From positions 1,304,001 to 1,368,000 of the forward strand of contig JBBDHG010000153.1 in the NCBI GenBank assembly GCA_037951165.1: DNA of 64,000 bases, read 5' to 3'. The position numbers and the translations under genes are program-made. Under the pieces are notes generated by a model. That model was given only the letters and a program-made list of their open reading frames with translations. It was not told where the DNA came from and did not search any database. Each line of letters begins with the position of its first letter. The stretch's first letter is position 1. This document shows positions 11,060 through 22,455 of this stretch, one piece after another. Source of the stretch: Lophius americanus (taxonomy: Eukaryota > Chordata > Actinopteri > Lophiiformes > Lophiidae).

Positions 11060-11813
11060 TTGGCTGGTTGGTTGGTTGGTTGGTTGGTTGATGAGAGGGT
11101 CGGTCTTTTGGTTTGTTGGTTGATTGAATGGTTGGTTGGTTCATTGGTTATTTGGTTGGATGGTTTGTTTATGGGTTGGTAAGGTGATTAGTTGGTTGGT
11201 TTATTGGTTAGTTGGTTTGTTGGTTGATTTGATGGGTGAGATGCTTATTCGGTTGGTTGGTTTGTTGATGAGTGGGTTGGTTGGTTCACCCAATGGTTGG
11301 TTAGTTGAATGGTTGGTTGGTTCATTGGTTTGCTGATTGAATTGTTTGTTGGTTGGTTACTCATTTGGTTGGTTGGATGGACTGTTTATTGGTTGGTTGG
11401 TTTCTTGGTTCTTTGGTTTGTTGGTTGATTGATGGGTGACTTCCTTATTCGGTTTGGCTGTTGATGAGTGGGTGGGTTAATTAGTTTTTTGGCTGTTTGG
11501 TTGGTTGGATCATTGGATGGTTGTTTGGTTCATTGGTGGCTTGGTTGATTGCATGTTTGGTTGATTGGTTGGTTGATTGGTTGATTGAATGGTTGGTTGA
11601 GTCATTGGTTTGTTGATTGAACAGTAGGTCATTTGGTTAGGGGGTGGGTTACTTGTCTGGTTGGTTGGATGGTTCGTTTATTGATTGGTTAGTTGGTTCA
11701 TTGGTTGGTTAGTTGGTTGATGAGTGGGTAGGTTGATAGGTTGTTTGGTTTATTGGTTGGTTGTTTTTTTTGGGTGATTGACGGGTGAGTTGCGTAGTTG
11801 TTTGGGTGGTTGT
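11060..11813. repeat. Degenerate TTGG-type tandem array, about 750 bp
   Basis: The whole stretch is built from GGTT/TTGG tetramers with interspersed GATT, CATT and TTAT variants. Longer sub-repeats are visible, such as TTGGTTGGTTCATTGGTT and GATGAGTGGGTTGG. The + strand is almost free of cytosine. It translates into spurious Trp/Leu/Val-rich frames. It is an old expanded microsatellite becoming a minisatellite. Confidence 0.92.
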
Positions 11814-12159
11814 AGTGTGTACATGTGGAGTGGATTATTTTATTGGACTGGATTGTTTTGTCAACAGGATAGCGCAAAAGCTACTCGACATATTTGCGTT
11901 GAAAATTGTTGAGAGGGTGGTTTGGGGCCAGAAGGGATCCCAATAAATTTTTTGTAGATGTAGATTGAGGGGCAGACTTGTTTCTTTAATATTGTTGCAA
12001 GATTTCAGTACTTTCTTTGATTTTACAAGGAACTAGAACAACTCTCTTCACAGCACATGACTCAGCCAAGACCTAACAGCTGCTTTTGACTACACTAATT
12101 CGACTTTTATTAAAAATCTAACGCATAGCCCCTTATCCATATGTTAATGTTGCTTGATC

Positions 12160-12530
12160 TGTAACAACCAAACCTCTAACGGAAGAAACCCATGAGAAGA
12201 TGAAATCATAATCCCCATCTGGAAGAATGCCTCATTAATGAAAAGGAGATAAAGTTAAACTGAAGAGGATCCGGATTATTCATCAGCACACTCATAGATA
12301 GCATGCCCCCAAATATGTCTGATTTTCTCTTTTCAATTTAATAAGACCCATGCATTAATTATTTAAAAAAAATGTCTCTCTGTTTGAATGGGCATCCAAT
12401 TGTAATGGAGTCTTATTCTGGCACAAGATCCACTGTCCCACCTACACTCATGGAAATCCATCCGGCAGTGTTTGCATAAATCCGCTTTGAAAATAAACAC
12501 ACACAGGATTTGACAAGGGTGAAAACATAA
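12160..12530. other. Candidate conserved non-coding element in eipr1 last intron
   Basis: This AT-rich but non-repetitive sequence contains CTCATTAATGAAAAGGAG, GCATTAATTATT, a homeodomain-rich centre and TTTGCATAAATCC, an octamer-like site. No transposon end can be seen. The call rests on texture only. Confidence 0.25.
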
Positions 12531-13079
12531 CCTCTCTGGTAGACGTAGTCAGATAATCATATTTAAGTGGTTTGTGTCTATAAGTGAGTGCAGTTTGGTG
12601 CAGCACAGAATTAAAATATGGTTCTAAAGGTTTTTGTGATCTGTCCTATAAATAATGATTACAGGTCTATTTGCTTGAATTTGAATAAGGGTTATTGAAT
12701 TAAAGGATAGCGGTATGTACTCTACTGGATGGCTTCTCCATTTTTCATTTAGTCCAACGCCGTGTCGATGTTTCATCACTTTCTTTCTTTTAGTCCAGTT
12801 ATCCAATCTGAGTAAAATGATCAGAGTAAAGATCTGCTGGCAGGTCTTTGAGCAGCTTCCTCTATTGTTACGATGCTGCGTCCTGTTAGTACAGAGAGAG
12901 GAAGGAGTAAATGTTGGACCTGTTGGACCAGGTAACGGTAGTCGTACCACTTCAAATGTGAAGGGTAACAAACTCCTGCTAAAAGAAGCTCACAAATGGG
13001 TTTATTAGCATTATTAGCTTTGATTCGGGAGTTTCATCCATATTCAGAAATACTTAAAATAAGGGAAGTCATTTGTCAC

Positions 13080-13240
13080 GGAATGCTACTTCAGTAGCTC
13101 CGATGCCAATTATTGATTTTCATGAGCATGCATAAACCATCCCTCACTGCCCTGCTAATTAAACCTCAACAGAAATGCGATTTCTTTCATCTGGATGCTC
13201 CTAAGACCACTCTCAATCATCCAGAATGCATTCTTTGTTT
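13080..13240. other. Candidate conserved non-coding element
   Basis: It contains CCAATTATTGATTTTCATGA, followed by GCATGCATAAACCATCC and GCTAATTAAACC. It is repeat-free by eye and lies about 600 bp left of an R1 copy. Confidence 0.22.
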
Positions 13241-13841
13241 CTCTGAACGTCAACTTTTACCTCGCCGTGTATGAGTCACCTCAATCATCTTACAGGTCAA
13301 AACGCCTCTCCAGTCAAATCCATGTGAAGTCCCGACCCTGTGTGAGTTCCCAAGACTAAGACGAGACAATGACGGAGAACATAAATGTCAAAAAGCATCG
13401 ACTGTGACTAAATCAACATGAAAAGTTGTTGAGGAAAAAGACAAGACTGAAATGCAAATATACAAAGTTAAGTTCGTCCTGAAATATAAAGTTTCCACAA
13501 AGAGAAAAAAGGAGGACGCAGTTCTTCTGTACGTGGGGAAAGAGCATCTTTCTGTGCATCCGTCTGGTGACAGAGGCAAACCTGCAGGCTGAAGGAGGTG
13601 CCCAGCTGAACTCGTGCTGAACTCCAGCTGAACTCGTGCATGTGGCCTCCAGTGATGGTCATCTTGCACCAATGGGTCGAGATCTGGAGTTCCAGCAAAC
13701 TGCTTGGATACATGGGACACATAAATCATTTTTTGCGAAATTTTTCAGAGACTCGCTAAGATAAAAGTCAATAATAACCTGACATTGACTGAAATCCCAA
13801 CATTTTTTGTGACTAAAACACATGGTTTAAACTAATACTAA

Positions 13842-14300
13842 GCCTACGCTGTCATCCACGGACAGCAAGGGTATAGCCCCTAAACCCCTGCGTCGTACAA
13901 ACAATTTGCCGATTTGAACTCCACAAATTACATTTAACGTCCAAAAAACAGTGTTTTTCCCTAAAAAAGTTCCCCCTAGTGGCTAAAGTGTGAACTATTA
14001 GAGTGACAAATACAAGATAGATCTCCTTAAGCTGATTTATATGATCTAAATGTGAACTAAATTGGACAAACTGTTAGAAAGTTATCTCCCCATAGTGAAT
14101 AAAATATGACCTATTACTGTAAAACACTACGTATACAAGATAGATTGTTTTTGTAGTCAATGCATTCATTTTGGACTAAAATGGACCATTAGTTGATAAA
14201 TAATGGTGCAAGAACTTTTGGAGATAAAATCAATCCAAATCTCCTCGCACTAAAGTTTATCCAGGTATAAACATTTGACAAGGATCTTTCATGGATGATG
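13842..14300 (+). repeat. R1 family copy with terminal module
   Basis: It opens with GCCTACGCTGTCATCCACGG and GACAGCAAGGGTATAGCCCC, the terminal module shared with 38014, 53.66 kb (inverted) and 27.2 kb (inverted). Two diverged internal modules follow, with the recurring phrase AGTGAATAAAATATGACCTATT and 'TACAAGATAGAT'. It ends with a segment about CAATCCAAATCTCCTCGCAC, TAAAGTTTATCC. Confidence 0.8.
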
Positions 14301-15427
14301 CAACCGCGGCGATGATGCTTCCATAGTATCCCCGACTTTCCGGGGATATGATAAGAATGAAATGCCTGTTTTGACGATGGATATAGACTTTTCTCCCGTC
14401 TGGACCGCTTGAAGAAGAATCCCGGCCTGACTGACCAACGTAAAGAAATGTTAGGCATAATTTGATCCGAGATTAATCCTCCATAAAGCAAAACCTTCAC
14501 TTTTACAAATCGTGACACTCAAAGTAGGACAGTTAGAAGACGTGTGTAATGAAACCCATCCCAGAGGTTTTTTTCTTCAATGTTTGTTATTCAGTGCTTT
14601 TCACCGTCCTCCATCCATTAACGCTCCCGTTCACCCTCTCAACCATAACCAGCAGCTCTCACACGCAATGACTGACTCTCATCCACAATTATCTACTCTT
14701 CTCCCTAATCACCAACACTCAGCGCTGGTTTTAACCCTCACACTACACTTATTGACCCCTCTTGTACGTACCGTCCGTGTCCACTCCACTCCACACTACC
14801 CAGACACTAAAGCAGAACCGCTCCACTGACTCCGTGTGGTGGCTTTTTCAAATCTAACAGTTCGCTCAAATCTGCCGATGATTGCCGTCATCAGTCGGCC
14901 CAAAAGGATAAAGTGGTTTTAAGGTTTTTTTCGTCTTGAAATGTTTTTTACCGCCAATAATTACATTTGGAGGTTGTAAAGTTGCTTTTTTTGGTTTGTT
15001 GTTTACAAGAAATCTGAAAAAATTGTCAAGGGATGTTGATGAAATTAGATGTTTACTTTTTATGCATTGGGCTAAATGTTGAAAAATGTCTAAGAGAGAA
15101 AACTTTTGACAAAACTCCTGGAAGTGTCTGCAAAAATCAAAGAAACCAACAGATAGGGCTGACATCCTTTGTCATGACATAAATATCCAACAGATCAAAC
15201 TAATCATACAAAAATTGCATCCAGGTTTGAGTCATTTTCATTTTCCGAATATGATTTTTCCTGAAATCAGTAGTTGAAGTTCAAATGAACCGTTTGACGC
15301 TGTGCTGTTTTCACCCACTGCCCCCCTGTAGTTTCTAAGAAAGTCCTCCTGCCACAGATTCATCAGCCACACTGATGAACACTTCTGCCTGTAGTAGTAA
15401 TAACACCTTTTGATATAGTATGTTGTA

Positions 15428-15492
15428 TATGCACTGATCACCCATAACCTTATATCCGCTGACGAGGGAAGATGTTGTTACAATTGCACCTG
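15428..15492 (+). mobile_element. Tc1-like element 5' terminal fragment
   Basis: TGCACTGATCACCCATAACC followed by TTATATCCGCTGACGAGG matches the Tc1-like 5' terminus with several substitutions. Nothing of the coding region follows. Confidence 0.6.
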
Positions 15493-15699
15493 TGCGTTGT
15501 TCGGGATTAACTGCACACAAAAATCACCGTTCGGTATTTACCTCGGCTTTGAGGTCAAGGTTTTGTACATTTTCAGTACAGGGGAAACAGGTAACAGAAA
15601 GCATTAAAACTTCTTTTTTTCCTTTCTCTTTTTAACGAATGCTGGTTAACTGAACTCTGCTGTCATTGTCTTCGGGTTAGCAGCTAGACGAAGGCTGTC

Positions 15700-15906
15700 C
15701 CACGTTGACCAATCCCAACCCAATTGAGATCTGAAATATGCTGGTCAAACAAGTCCGGCACCGCTTTGCAACCTAAGAGATCTGCTGTTCACTCCTCGGT
15801 ACTTCAGAGATCTTCTGGACTCCATGCCTCCATGAGTCGGAGGGGATTTGGCGCCAAAAGGCGGAGCCACACAGTGTAGGGCAGGTGGTTGTGCTGTTAT
15901 GGTTGA
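15700..15906 (+). mobile_element. Tc1-like element 3' end
   Basis: CCCAACCCAATTGAGATCTG near the start corresponds to the conserved C-terminal coding block. CTCCATGCCTCCATGAGTCG, TTTGGCGCCAAAAGGCGGAG and a final GTTGTGCTGTTATGGTTGAT correspond to the last codons and 3' terminus of fish Tc1-like elements. The catalytic core and 5' end are absent. It may be the other half of the fragment at 15428, separated by later insertion. Confidence 0.7.
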
Positions 15907-16984
15907 TAGAAGAACGTCTCAGACCCCAGAGGATACTTGAAGGCAACACCCACCCCAGCCAGAGACTCTTCACCCTGTTGATGTTCCAGCAGAGTTTGAG
16001 AAGTTTCTCCTCGGAGATCTCTGAACCCATCCTCCACACTTCACCTTTGAAAAATCTATTTCTGTGAGGCGATCATTTATTTGTCAGTTTTTACAGTACA
16101 TTTTTAGTTTTTGTGTGTTGCTTAATCAGCTTGAACTTTTTTCTTATATGAACTTGTGTTATCTGACGACAATTACATCAATCTTGAATTCTTCAGTGAT
16201 ACACAACATCTCCGTATCCTCCTAAGTCCGGCATGTTCCGGCTTCTGTCAAGTGCTCTCAGATGTTCCCTCCTGCTCTCGTCTTCCTCATCCACTCCAGA
16301 GGAACACTATGAGAGGTTGTTTTTTTTCTGGAGGGAGCAGCTACTGCCTGTGTGAGACGGTTCATCTGTGAAATAAATCCAAATATGTGTGTCACTGGTT
16401 TCCCTCAGGGCTACTTATAGCGGTGAGTGTGGAAGAAAGTTGGGATGGCAGTAATGCTGGATCTAAATTCTCAGAATTCCTTTATTTTTGTAGCCGCGAG
16501 TTTGTCAACACTTTGGGGTGGGGGGTTGAACTAAAAACCTTGAGAAAAAGGTGCATAAACACGGTAAATGTTCCTCAGTGGCCTGTGTGTCAGTCACGTT
16601 TTAGAGACGGGGTGCGGCTTTGGCTGTAGCCTGGAGGAAGCCTTTTTGAAAAAATAAATACCTATCCAGAGCCGGAGCAGGTTTTACATTTGGCAGCTAG
16701 AACAAACTCACAGATCGGTTGCGAGAGGGCGTCAGCTGCACAAAGAAGGGGCCAAACTATTTGATCTAAGTTCAAATTTGTGCTGTCATTGCTTTACAAT
16801 GACTGCTGCAGATGTTTAAGTGGAACTGGACCTGAACAATGAATTCAAATGCCAGTCAGTCGCCCCAACCTGATCCTCAGCGTTTGAGACCCCCTCTGAA
16901 ACGCGTTATAAGACCCGACTCACCCCCCCAAACCAGTCAGGCAGAACTGAGGAAGCCTCTTGGATGAGAGGTGTAATGGCAAAG

Positions 16985-17320
16985 TAATCCAGTTCTTCCT
17001 CACGCTAAGGTCTATGTGGGTATAGAGTTTGAATATTATCCATGAGCTAGTTTTTGAGTTTTGTCCGTAAAGCGGTTTCTCGTAAAATATAAAGTAATAA
17101 ATAAAGATCCCTTTAGTGAGTGAAATATGAACTTCTATAGGAGAACATGATATTTACATGAGAGATTAATATGCACCAAATTAAATAAACCAACCTACGG
17201 TTGAGAATTTACATCCGAAAACATTAGCTTCTCATAAAGCTTGAAATATACAACCGACTTTTCCTAAAATCAACTCAGTTCTTCTTAAAACAAACGTCCA
17301 TGCGGGTGTGGAATTAGAAA
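16985..17320 (+). repeat. R1 family copy
   Basis: It begins AATCCAGTTCTTCCTCACGC, TAAGGTCTATGTGGGTATAG. It passes through GAGCTAGTTTTTGAGTTTTG, TAGTGAGTGAAATATGAACT and ATACAACCGACTTTTCCTAA, and repeats the CAGTTCTTCTTAAAAC end. These phrases recur in the same order in other R1 copies. A GT microsatellite follows directly. Confidence 0.8.
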
Positions 17321-17321
17321 A

Positions 17322-17324
<3 letters not shown>

Positions 17325-17352
<28 letters not shown>

Positions 17353-17381
17353 TCTGTGTGTGTGTGTGTGTGTGTGTGTGT
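17325..17381. repeat. (GT)n microsatellite
   Basis: An interrupted run (one TTCT break) that begins right at the edge of the R1 copy. Confidence 0.95.
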
Positions 17382-18046
17382 ACCCATAAGAATCCATGTG
17401 CCTTCAATCAGCTCTCAGTTGATGCACTGGTTCTCACTATTCTACGGACACAGAGCAGATGAAGACGATGAAGCACAAAGGAACTTGCCCCTTGAAGGCA
17501 GAGACGACAACTGCAAAAAAGGCACAAATGTAAAGGCCGATTGTTTTGGTTTAGTTATCGAAAAATAGAAATTTTGAGGAAGGAAGATGAAGAGAACAAG
17601 CCTTTTTCAAGACCTCAAGGGCGCACATGATGCACTGATGGTGAAAAACAACGTGTTTGCAAAGAAATGCCCAAAGAAAATGTTTTAAAATGTTTGACTT
17701 TGTAAAGAAATTCTCATTTTAAAAGTTGTTTTTTCTAGCAGCGAAATAGTGCTTTACATTTTCACACGGAATCATAAGTGGTATTATGTCACTCACACCA
17801 GAGAATGCTTTTTCTGCACTACGTGAAGCTTTTCAGCTTAATGACACACCAACAATGAACTCTTCTGCTGATTGAAACTCCATGCTGAGCTAGTTGGAGG
17901 GTCGGTGCCAGAGATTCAAACCCTTTTTAAACCATTTTTCACCTTTTACCCCACATTTACTTCTGTCACTATTCATGTTTTTTACTTACTTGAAGACATG
18001 AGTCCCTCCTCTTCCAATGTCCACATGTCATTTCTTTATGATTCAG

Positions 18047-18221
18047 GAGTAAGGAGCCGCTGAAGGACAGTGTAGTGTCCACCTACGAGGAGCATGAAGA
18101 CAGCGTGTACGCAGCTGAGTGGTCGTCAGCGGACCCCTGGCTCTTCGCCTCGCTCAGCTACGACGGGCGGCTGGTCATCAACAGGGTCCCCCGCGCCCTG
18201 AAATACCGCATCCTGCTCTGA
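18047..18221 (+). CDS. eipr1: eipr1 last coding exon (C), final WD40 blade and stop
   Basis: The first base completes the Lys codon from exon B. The frame then reads SKEPLKDSVVSTYEEHEDSV, YAAEWSSADPWLFASLSYDG and RLVINRVPRALKYRILL, followed by TGA at 18219-18221. The HEDSVYAAEWS...LFASLSYDGRLVI string is a complete WD blade, and the PRALKY-x-ILL carboxyl end is the conserved terminus of vertebrate EIPR1. With exons A and B it gives 169 residues from the first whole codon of exon A. In the family the last blade closes the propeller. The exon ends the protein at the expected place, with no truncation or frameshift. Confidence 0.97.
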
Positions 18222-18415
18222 GAGGAAGGGGAGGTGCGTCTGTGTTTGTGTAGAAGAAGAGCTGGTACCACACCAACCTCTCATAGACATTCCATCGTAA
18301 GTGTGCCGTGCAGGACGAACTGCATGCGTGTGTAAATATTTCATATGTTCCTCTGACTACTGTAAACAATCTACCTGTGCTGGCTTCACCAATAAAAGTA
18401 AACAAAATCACTCCT
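18222..18415 (+). other. eipr1: eipr1 3' untranslated region
   Basis: It follows the TGA and includes TGTGTAAATATTTCATATG and a short pyrimidine patch, ending shortly after the first AATAAA. The extent is estimated from the poly(A) signal, and a longer form using the second signal near 18502 is possible. Confidence 0.7.
18391..18396 (+). promoter_or_regulatory. eipr1: Poly(A) signal AATAAA of eipr1
   Basis: A canonical AATAAA about 170 bp after the stop codon. A second AATAAA at 18502-18507 (within CTAATAAACC) could serve as a distal site. Confidence 0.75.
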
Positions 18416-18540
18416 GGATAAACATCCGACGCGCTTTGATTCTTCCGCCTCAGAGGATGGAAACACGTCAACAAGAAGCATTCTTCTCTGTTATTGGCTC
18501 TAATAAACCATAATATCTAGACTCAGGGACTGCAGGGAAG

Positions 18541-18690
18541 TTTTAAACCGGTGTCACTGGTGCATAGTGGGAGGGAAGTTCAGTCCGCGGTGTCTGATCC
18601 TACCAAAGAGCTGCTGCAGCAAAAACTGCTGAAGAATCCAACACTGCTTCTAATAGAAAGGTGTCAGAACTCACACAGCTGTTAGGATCT
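18541..18690 (+). mobile_element. Tc1-like transposase fragment
   Basis: A frame reads SDPTKELLQ... and ends LLIERCQNSHSC, a decayed form of the VRSHRRATV...ERCQNSH block of Tc1-like transposases. It abuts an oppositely oriented Tc1 fragment at about 18700. Confidence 0.6.
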
Positions 18691-18699
18691 ATTTATCTA

Positions 18700-18945
18700 T
18701 TGGAAGTTTGTGTTCGCTTTGTATTCAGCATATTTTTGAAGGAGGATTTTTTTTTTTTCCCAGTGTGACATCAAAATGTGGTCCATGTCAGAGTCACTCA
18801 GGTCCAGCATCATCATCAGCTTCAGGACAAAAAGTTCACTTACTCTCTGATATAGCCCACCCACCATTGTGACGAGATAATCAGAGGTTATATTGTAATG
18901 GCTGATCGGTGTATGTCTGACACCTGTGGCCACATACTCAGCAGT
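18700..18945 (-). mobile_element. Tc1-like element 5' portion
   Basis: On the minus strand it starts with CACCGATCAGCCATTACAAT and ATAACCTCTGATTATCTCGT, the 5' terminus. It continues into a decayed frame containing LDLSDSDMDHI, the counterpart of the KDLSDFDKGQI start of the transposase. No downstream domain is present. Confidence 0.7.
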
Positions 18946-20000
18946 CTGCCGTCTTTATCTCTTTACATGCTCAGTCTGCGTCACCCCTGACTCTCCCTCC
19001 CCTCACACCTGCTGCCACCCACCCCCCTCCCTCCATTCAGTCGATAGCGACGGTCCGAGCCTCGGTTATGGCAGACACTATTGACAGGCCCTTTAATTGC
19101 ATCTTGACTCTTTGCATCACACGTTCACCCACGGTGGCGCCGAGGGAAGGTTGCGTGCGCTTCATTAGATGTGGCAGCAGGGGCAGGCGGTGGCGGGGCT
19201 GAATAGCAAGTATATTCAGCTATCTAATCAGAGAAGCTGCTCTCACACACACACACACACAACGCACACATACAACACACACGTATGAAGGCCTTGTTAC
19301 CCTGCAGTCAATTATTGAGAGGAGGGATGGAGGTGGAGATACTGAGGAATGCTGAGCGCCGAAACGGTAATTGCTGGATCTCGCCCATCTGGAAAGTTGT
19401 GATACTTGTCGCCGACACGCAGAAGTCATTTTCACTTCTGGGCTCCGGCGTATGAAGAGATGTGAAGGTGACAAGGACGCCCGCTGGGGTCTTAAGTGTA
19501 GCTAAGAGTAAAGTGAATGTATCCATTTGGTTTGTAATAGAGGGGGGAGAAGACCATTAAAAAAACAGCAGTTATAGATATTCCCTCATCTCCTAAAGAA
19601 GATCTAGACGGCGTTGCAGCTTTGTGACGCATCGATCAATCCATCTGCTAACAACAGCTGAGTATTTACATGGGAATCGATGAAGGCGCCTCTTTAGCAT
19701 TCCTCAAATGCTGGCCGGGACATATTACACTGAGTGTGATGCATCGATAGTCAATGCGGAGATTTTCAGACATGTTGTTGCTGACTCTTCAAATACCCAA
19801 CTTACTCCGTTCACTCGTTGTGGGCATTTACCGCCTGCAGGATTTCCCCGCCAACGCATCGGAAAGAAAAAATTAAGGCATTTCTGTTGTATACAATTAA
19901 GGTATCATCGGCCATCATCACCATCGAACAGCACGTGAATAACAGGCCAAAAGGTTTTGAGTATTTTTGTTCATATGACATAAGACTACATTCAGAAATG
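18946..20000. other. Intergenic stretch with two candidate conserved islands
   Basis: Between 19060 and 19230 (CCTTTAATTGCATCTTGACT and GGTGGCGCCGAGGGAAGG), and between 19290 and 19500 (GCAGTCAATTATTGAGAGG and AACGGTAATTGCTGG), the sequence is repeat-free apart from an (AC)n run at 19243-19262. The rest, about 19530-20000, shows nothing specific. Function is not demonstrable here. Confidence 0.25.
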
Positions 20001-20004
20001 AGAG

Positions 20005-20160
20005 CGGCTGTTTCCTAATCAGAAGGTCATTGGTTCAATCCCTCTGTAGTCACATGCTGTACTGTCTTCAGCTGAACTGCAATTTGTTCCCTGAATGTCT
20101 GGCATGGGCTACTGGGGGATGGATCACATGCAGGGAGCTAATTTCACTACATGTGACATC
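20005..20160 (+). mobile_element. tRNA-related SINE fragment
   Basis: AATCAGAAGGTCATTGGTTC followed by AATCCCTCTGTAGTCACATG resembles the head of fish tRNA-derived SINEs, with GGTTCAATCC as a B-box-like site. The following AACTGCAATTTGTTCCCTGA and TACTGGGGGATGG match the usual body sequence. The A-box side is degraded. It ends where the hAT-like element begins. Confidence 0.55.
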
Positions 20161-20162
20161 CT

Positions 20163-20620
20163 AGGGCTGGACGATTCTCACTAAAACAACTTTTAACTTT
20201 CGTAGCACTAATCTGCCCCAAGGGAGTTCTGACAAAACAAAATTTATAATATGGTCCAAAATATATCAAATATGAAAACAGCTAGTACGTCAAGAATCAT
20301 CCACTTTTAACCATTTTGGATTTTGTTATGAACATGAGCATGAACATGAACTACCTGCAGCAGGGGCTGCGAGAGAGAGATGAGTAACCTCCATGAAGCA
20401 ATGGAGAAATCAAGCGGTAGAAAGTGGAAAGTGCACGGATTCATGCGTGGATCTTTTTTTTCCGCCCTTGTGTCTCCTCAGCGTCACGTGATCAAACACT
20501 GCGCTCACATTGGCTGAGGGAGATGAGTAAAGGCGGGGCTTTCCTGCGATTTATGTTATGAATTTAGTGCTGCAGAATCGTAGAGATCGGAATCTTTTTA
20601 TGATTAATCGTCCAGCCCTT
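20163..20620. mobile_element. Non-autonomous hAT-like element, about 458 bp
   Basis: The left end AGGGCTGGACGATT and the right end AATCGTCCAGCCCT are perfect inverted complements of each other. The AGGGCTGG-type terminus is typical of fish hAT elements. There is no transposase between the ends. A clear 8-bp target duplication is not visible, so the exact borders may be off by a few bases. Confidence 0.7.
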
Positions 20621-20639
20621 TGGACGTTGTAAGACTCGT

Positions 20640-21298
20640 CCACGTCGCCTCTGGTACGATTTTCACGCAAAAAATTAAGAAGGGGAGGCTTCACATTAAA
20701 GGAAAATCATTTTTGCGATATGGATCACGAAACACAAAACATAATTTGGTTTTTGCCATCGCTACCAGAACTATTGTCTGTAGTTCTTCACTTTAATATT
20801 GGAAGTTATTCACGGTTATGTGGGAAGAAACTAAATAAACCACTTGAAGTTGCATTTACTGTCATTTAATTGATTTTTTTCCTACAGTGTATAAAAGTCC
20901 ACAACATCAACAACAAATAAATACAAATTAACCAAATATAAACGGTATCAACTTTGTTTTAAAAAAGAAGAAGAAGAAAAGTTATTCTTTAATTAATGAA
21001 ATTGAGCTTGAACAAGATAGCGGAGATTCAAAAACAGAGAATAATCTGAGCTGGGGACAAGGTAAATAAGAAACAGGGGGGAGGGAGGGGGGGTGAAGTC
21101 ATTTAATATAGACCTTCATTCCCCTCTTCTTTGTCTTAAAAGCGTCTTTGTCTGTAAAATTTCCTCAATATTACAAGTACTCTCCCCTGAAGTCTCTTAG
21201 TTTGCTCATGCATCGACATAGTGACCAAAACAAGGTCACAAAAGTCACCTGACTTTGACCTCCCCTTAGCTTCTAAGAACTAATTAAAAGCGTACAGA

Positions 21299-21360
<62 letters not shown>

Positions 21361-22320
21361 TATGCAGATGAGCTGGAATGACACGAGAAAAGCTTTATAA
21401 TTATTGTGAAATGACACATTTCCTTAAGAGGCATGCTATTAATAATCTATCCCATGATAAAAGGTCCCAAAAGATCTCACAACACAAACACACACAGACA
21501 CACACCCACGCACACATGCATACACACAACCAGTGTAAACAAATCGTTAACAGAACCAATCCCACATTAACTATAAATAATTCATTAATAACACGTTTGA
21601 TTTGTAAATATCTTATTAATCCCCCTTAAAATACGCTGCATGTTTTTCCCGCGGTTCCCCAATGCTCAAAGCTGAATTATTTAATTATTGGCCACTAGAG
21701 GGCCTCGCAACACACCGAGAAATGGACTAGGACATACTACCAACTCAGAAAAAGCATTGGTCCAGAACCATGTTGGTTTTTTGACGTCTCACATGAATAA
21801 TATCCAAACATTTGAGGTCATTTTTGTTAACTGTTCCTCTCACATTTGAGGAGAACAAATATGTGTTCAGCACAAACTCTCGTGACGTAATGCATTTTAA
21901 GTTCTTCCTGGAAACGCAACGACTTCTTGAGAGAAAAACGAAGAAGTCTTGAATGACCATCGGTCGTCTGCAGGTAGAAGTCTGTAAAGTGTGTTTTTCT
22001 ATCTCATAATACAAGGCGTGATTCAAACTTTTGTGTATTTTGTCATTTTCCTAATGGAGATTGGAGTAAACTTTTATTTTCAACACGTCCAATTCAAACT
22101 TTTCACATGAGAGTCCGGCCCAATGCGGGAAGAAGAAACTACCGCTGAGCGCTCATGGAGGACTCGTCCAACTCACTGCCTGTCCGTAATACGGAAACAC
22201 AGCACCTTATGTATCGACGCCACCTAGTGGCAGAGATTGGGAATTCAGAAATACACACTTAATAATTAAGACACAGATAATAATAATAATAATAATACAT
22301 TTAATTTATGTGTTAACGCG
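20640..22320. other. Unassigned intergenic DNA with an (AC)n microsatellite
   Basis: A long (AC)n run at 21302-21359 and a weaker CA-rich patch at 21484-21530 stand out. The remainder is AT-rich with no recognisable gene or element. Confidence 0.6.
21302..21359. repeat. (AC)n microsatellite
   Basis: About 29 uninterrupted CA units. Confidence 0.97.
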
Positions 22321-22321
22321 A

Positions 22322-22455
22322 GAAATATTTCATGGATCATTTTCATATTTCATACCCAAATATAGCCTAGTGTGAGGAAGCGCTGGATAGATTTTGGGAA
22401 AGGTTGGTGGTAAATTTGTGAGACTAGGGGGAGCTTTATCTCCCAAAGTTTTCAG
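22322..22455 (-). repeat. R1 family fragment
   Basis: AGAAATATTTCATGGATCAT, followed by TTTCATACCCAAATATAGCC, then a degraded GTGTGAGGAAG...GGGGGAGCTTTATCTCC, is the same end module as at 36660 and 53090. Confidence 0.7.

Larger units (their letters stand above)
10683..18046 (+). other. eipr1: eipr1 last intron
   Basis: A 7.36-kb phase-2 intron, GTAAGA at the donor and TATGATTCAG at the acceptor. It carries a TTGG-rich array, two islands without visible repeats, two R1 copies, Tc1 pieces and a GT microsatellite. About 14300-15425, 15910-16980 and 17390-18040 hold nothing I can assign, and the open frames there are not supported as genes. Confidence 0.9.
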
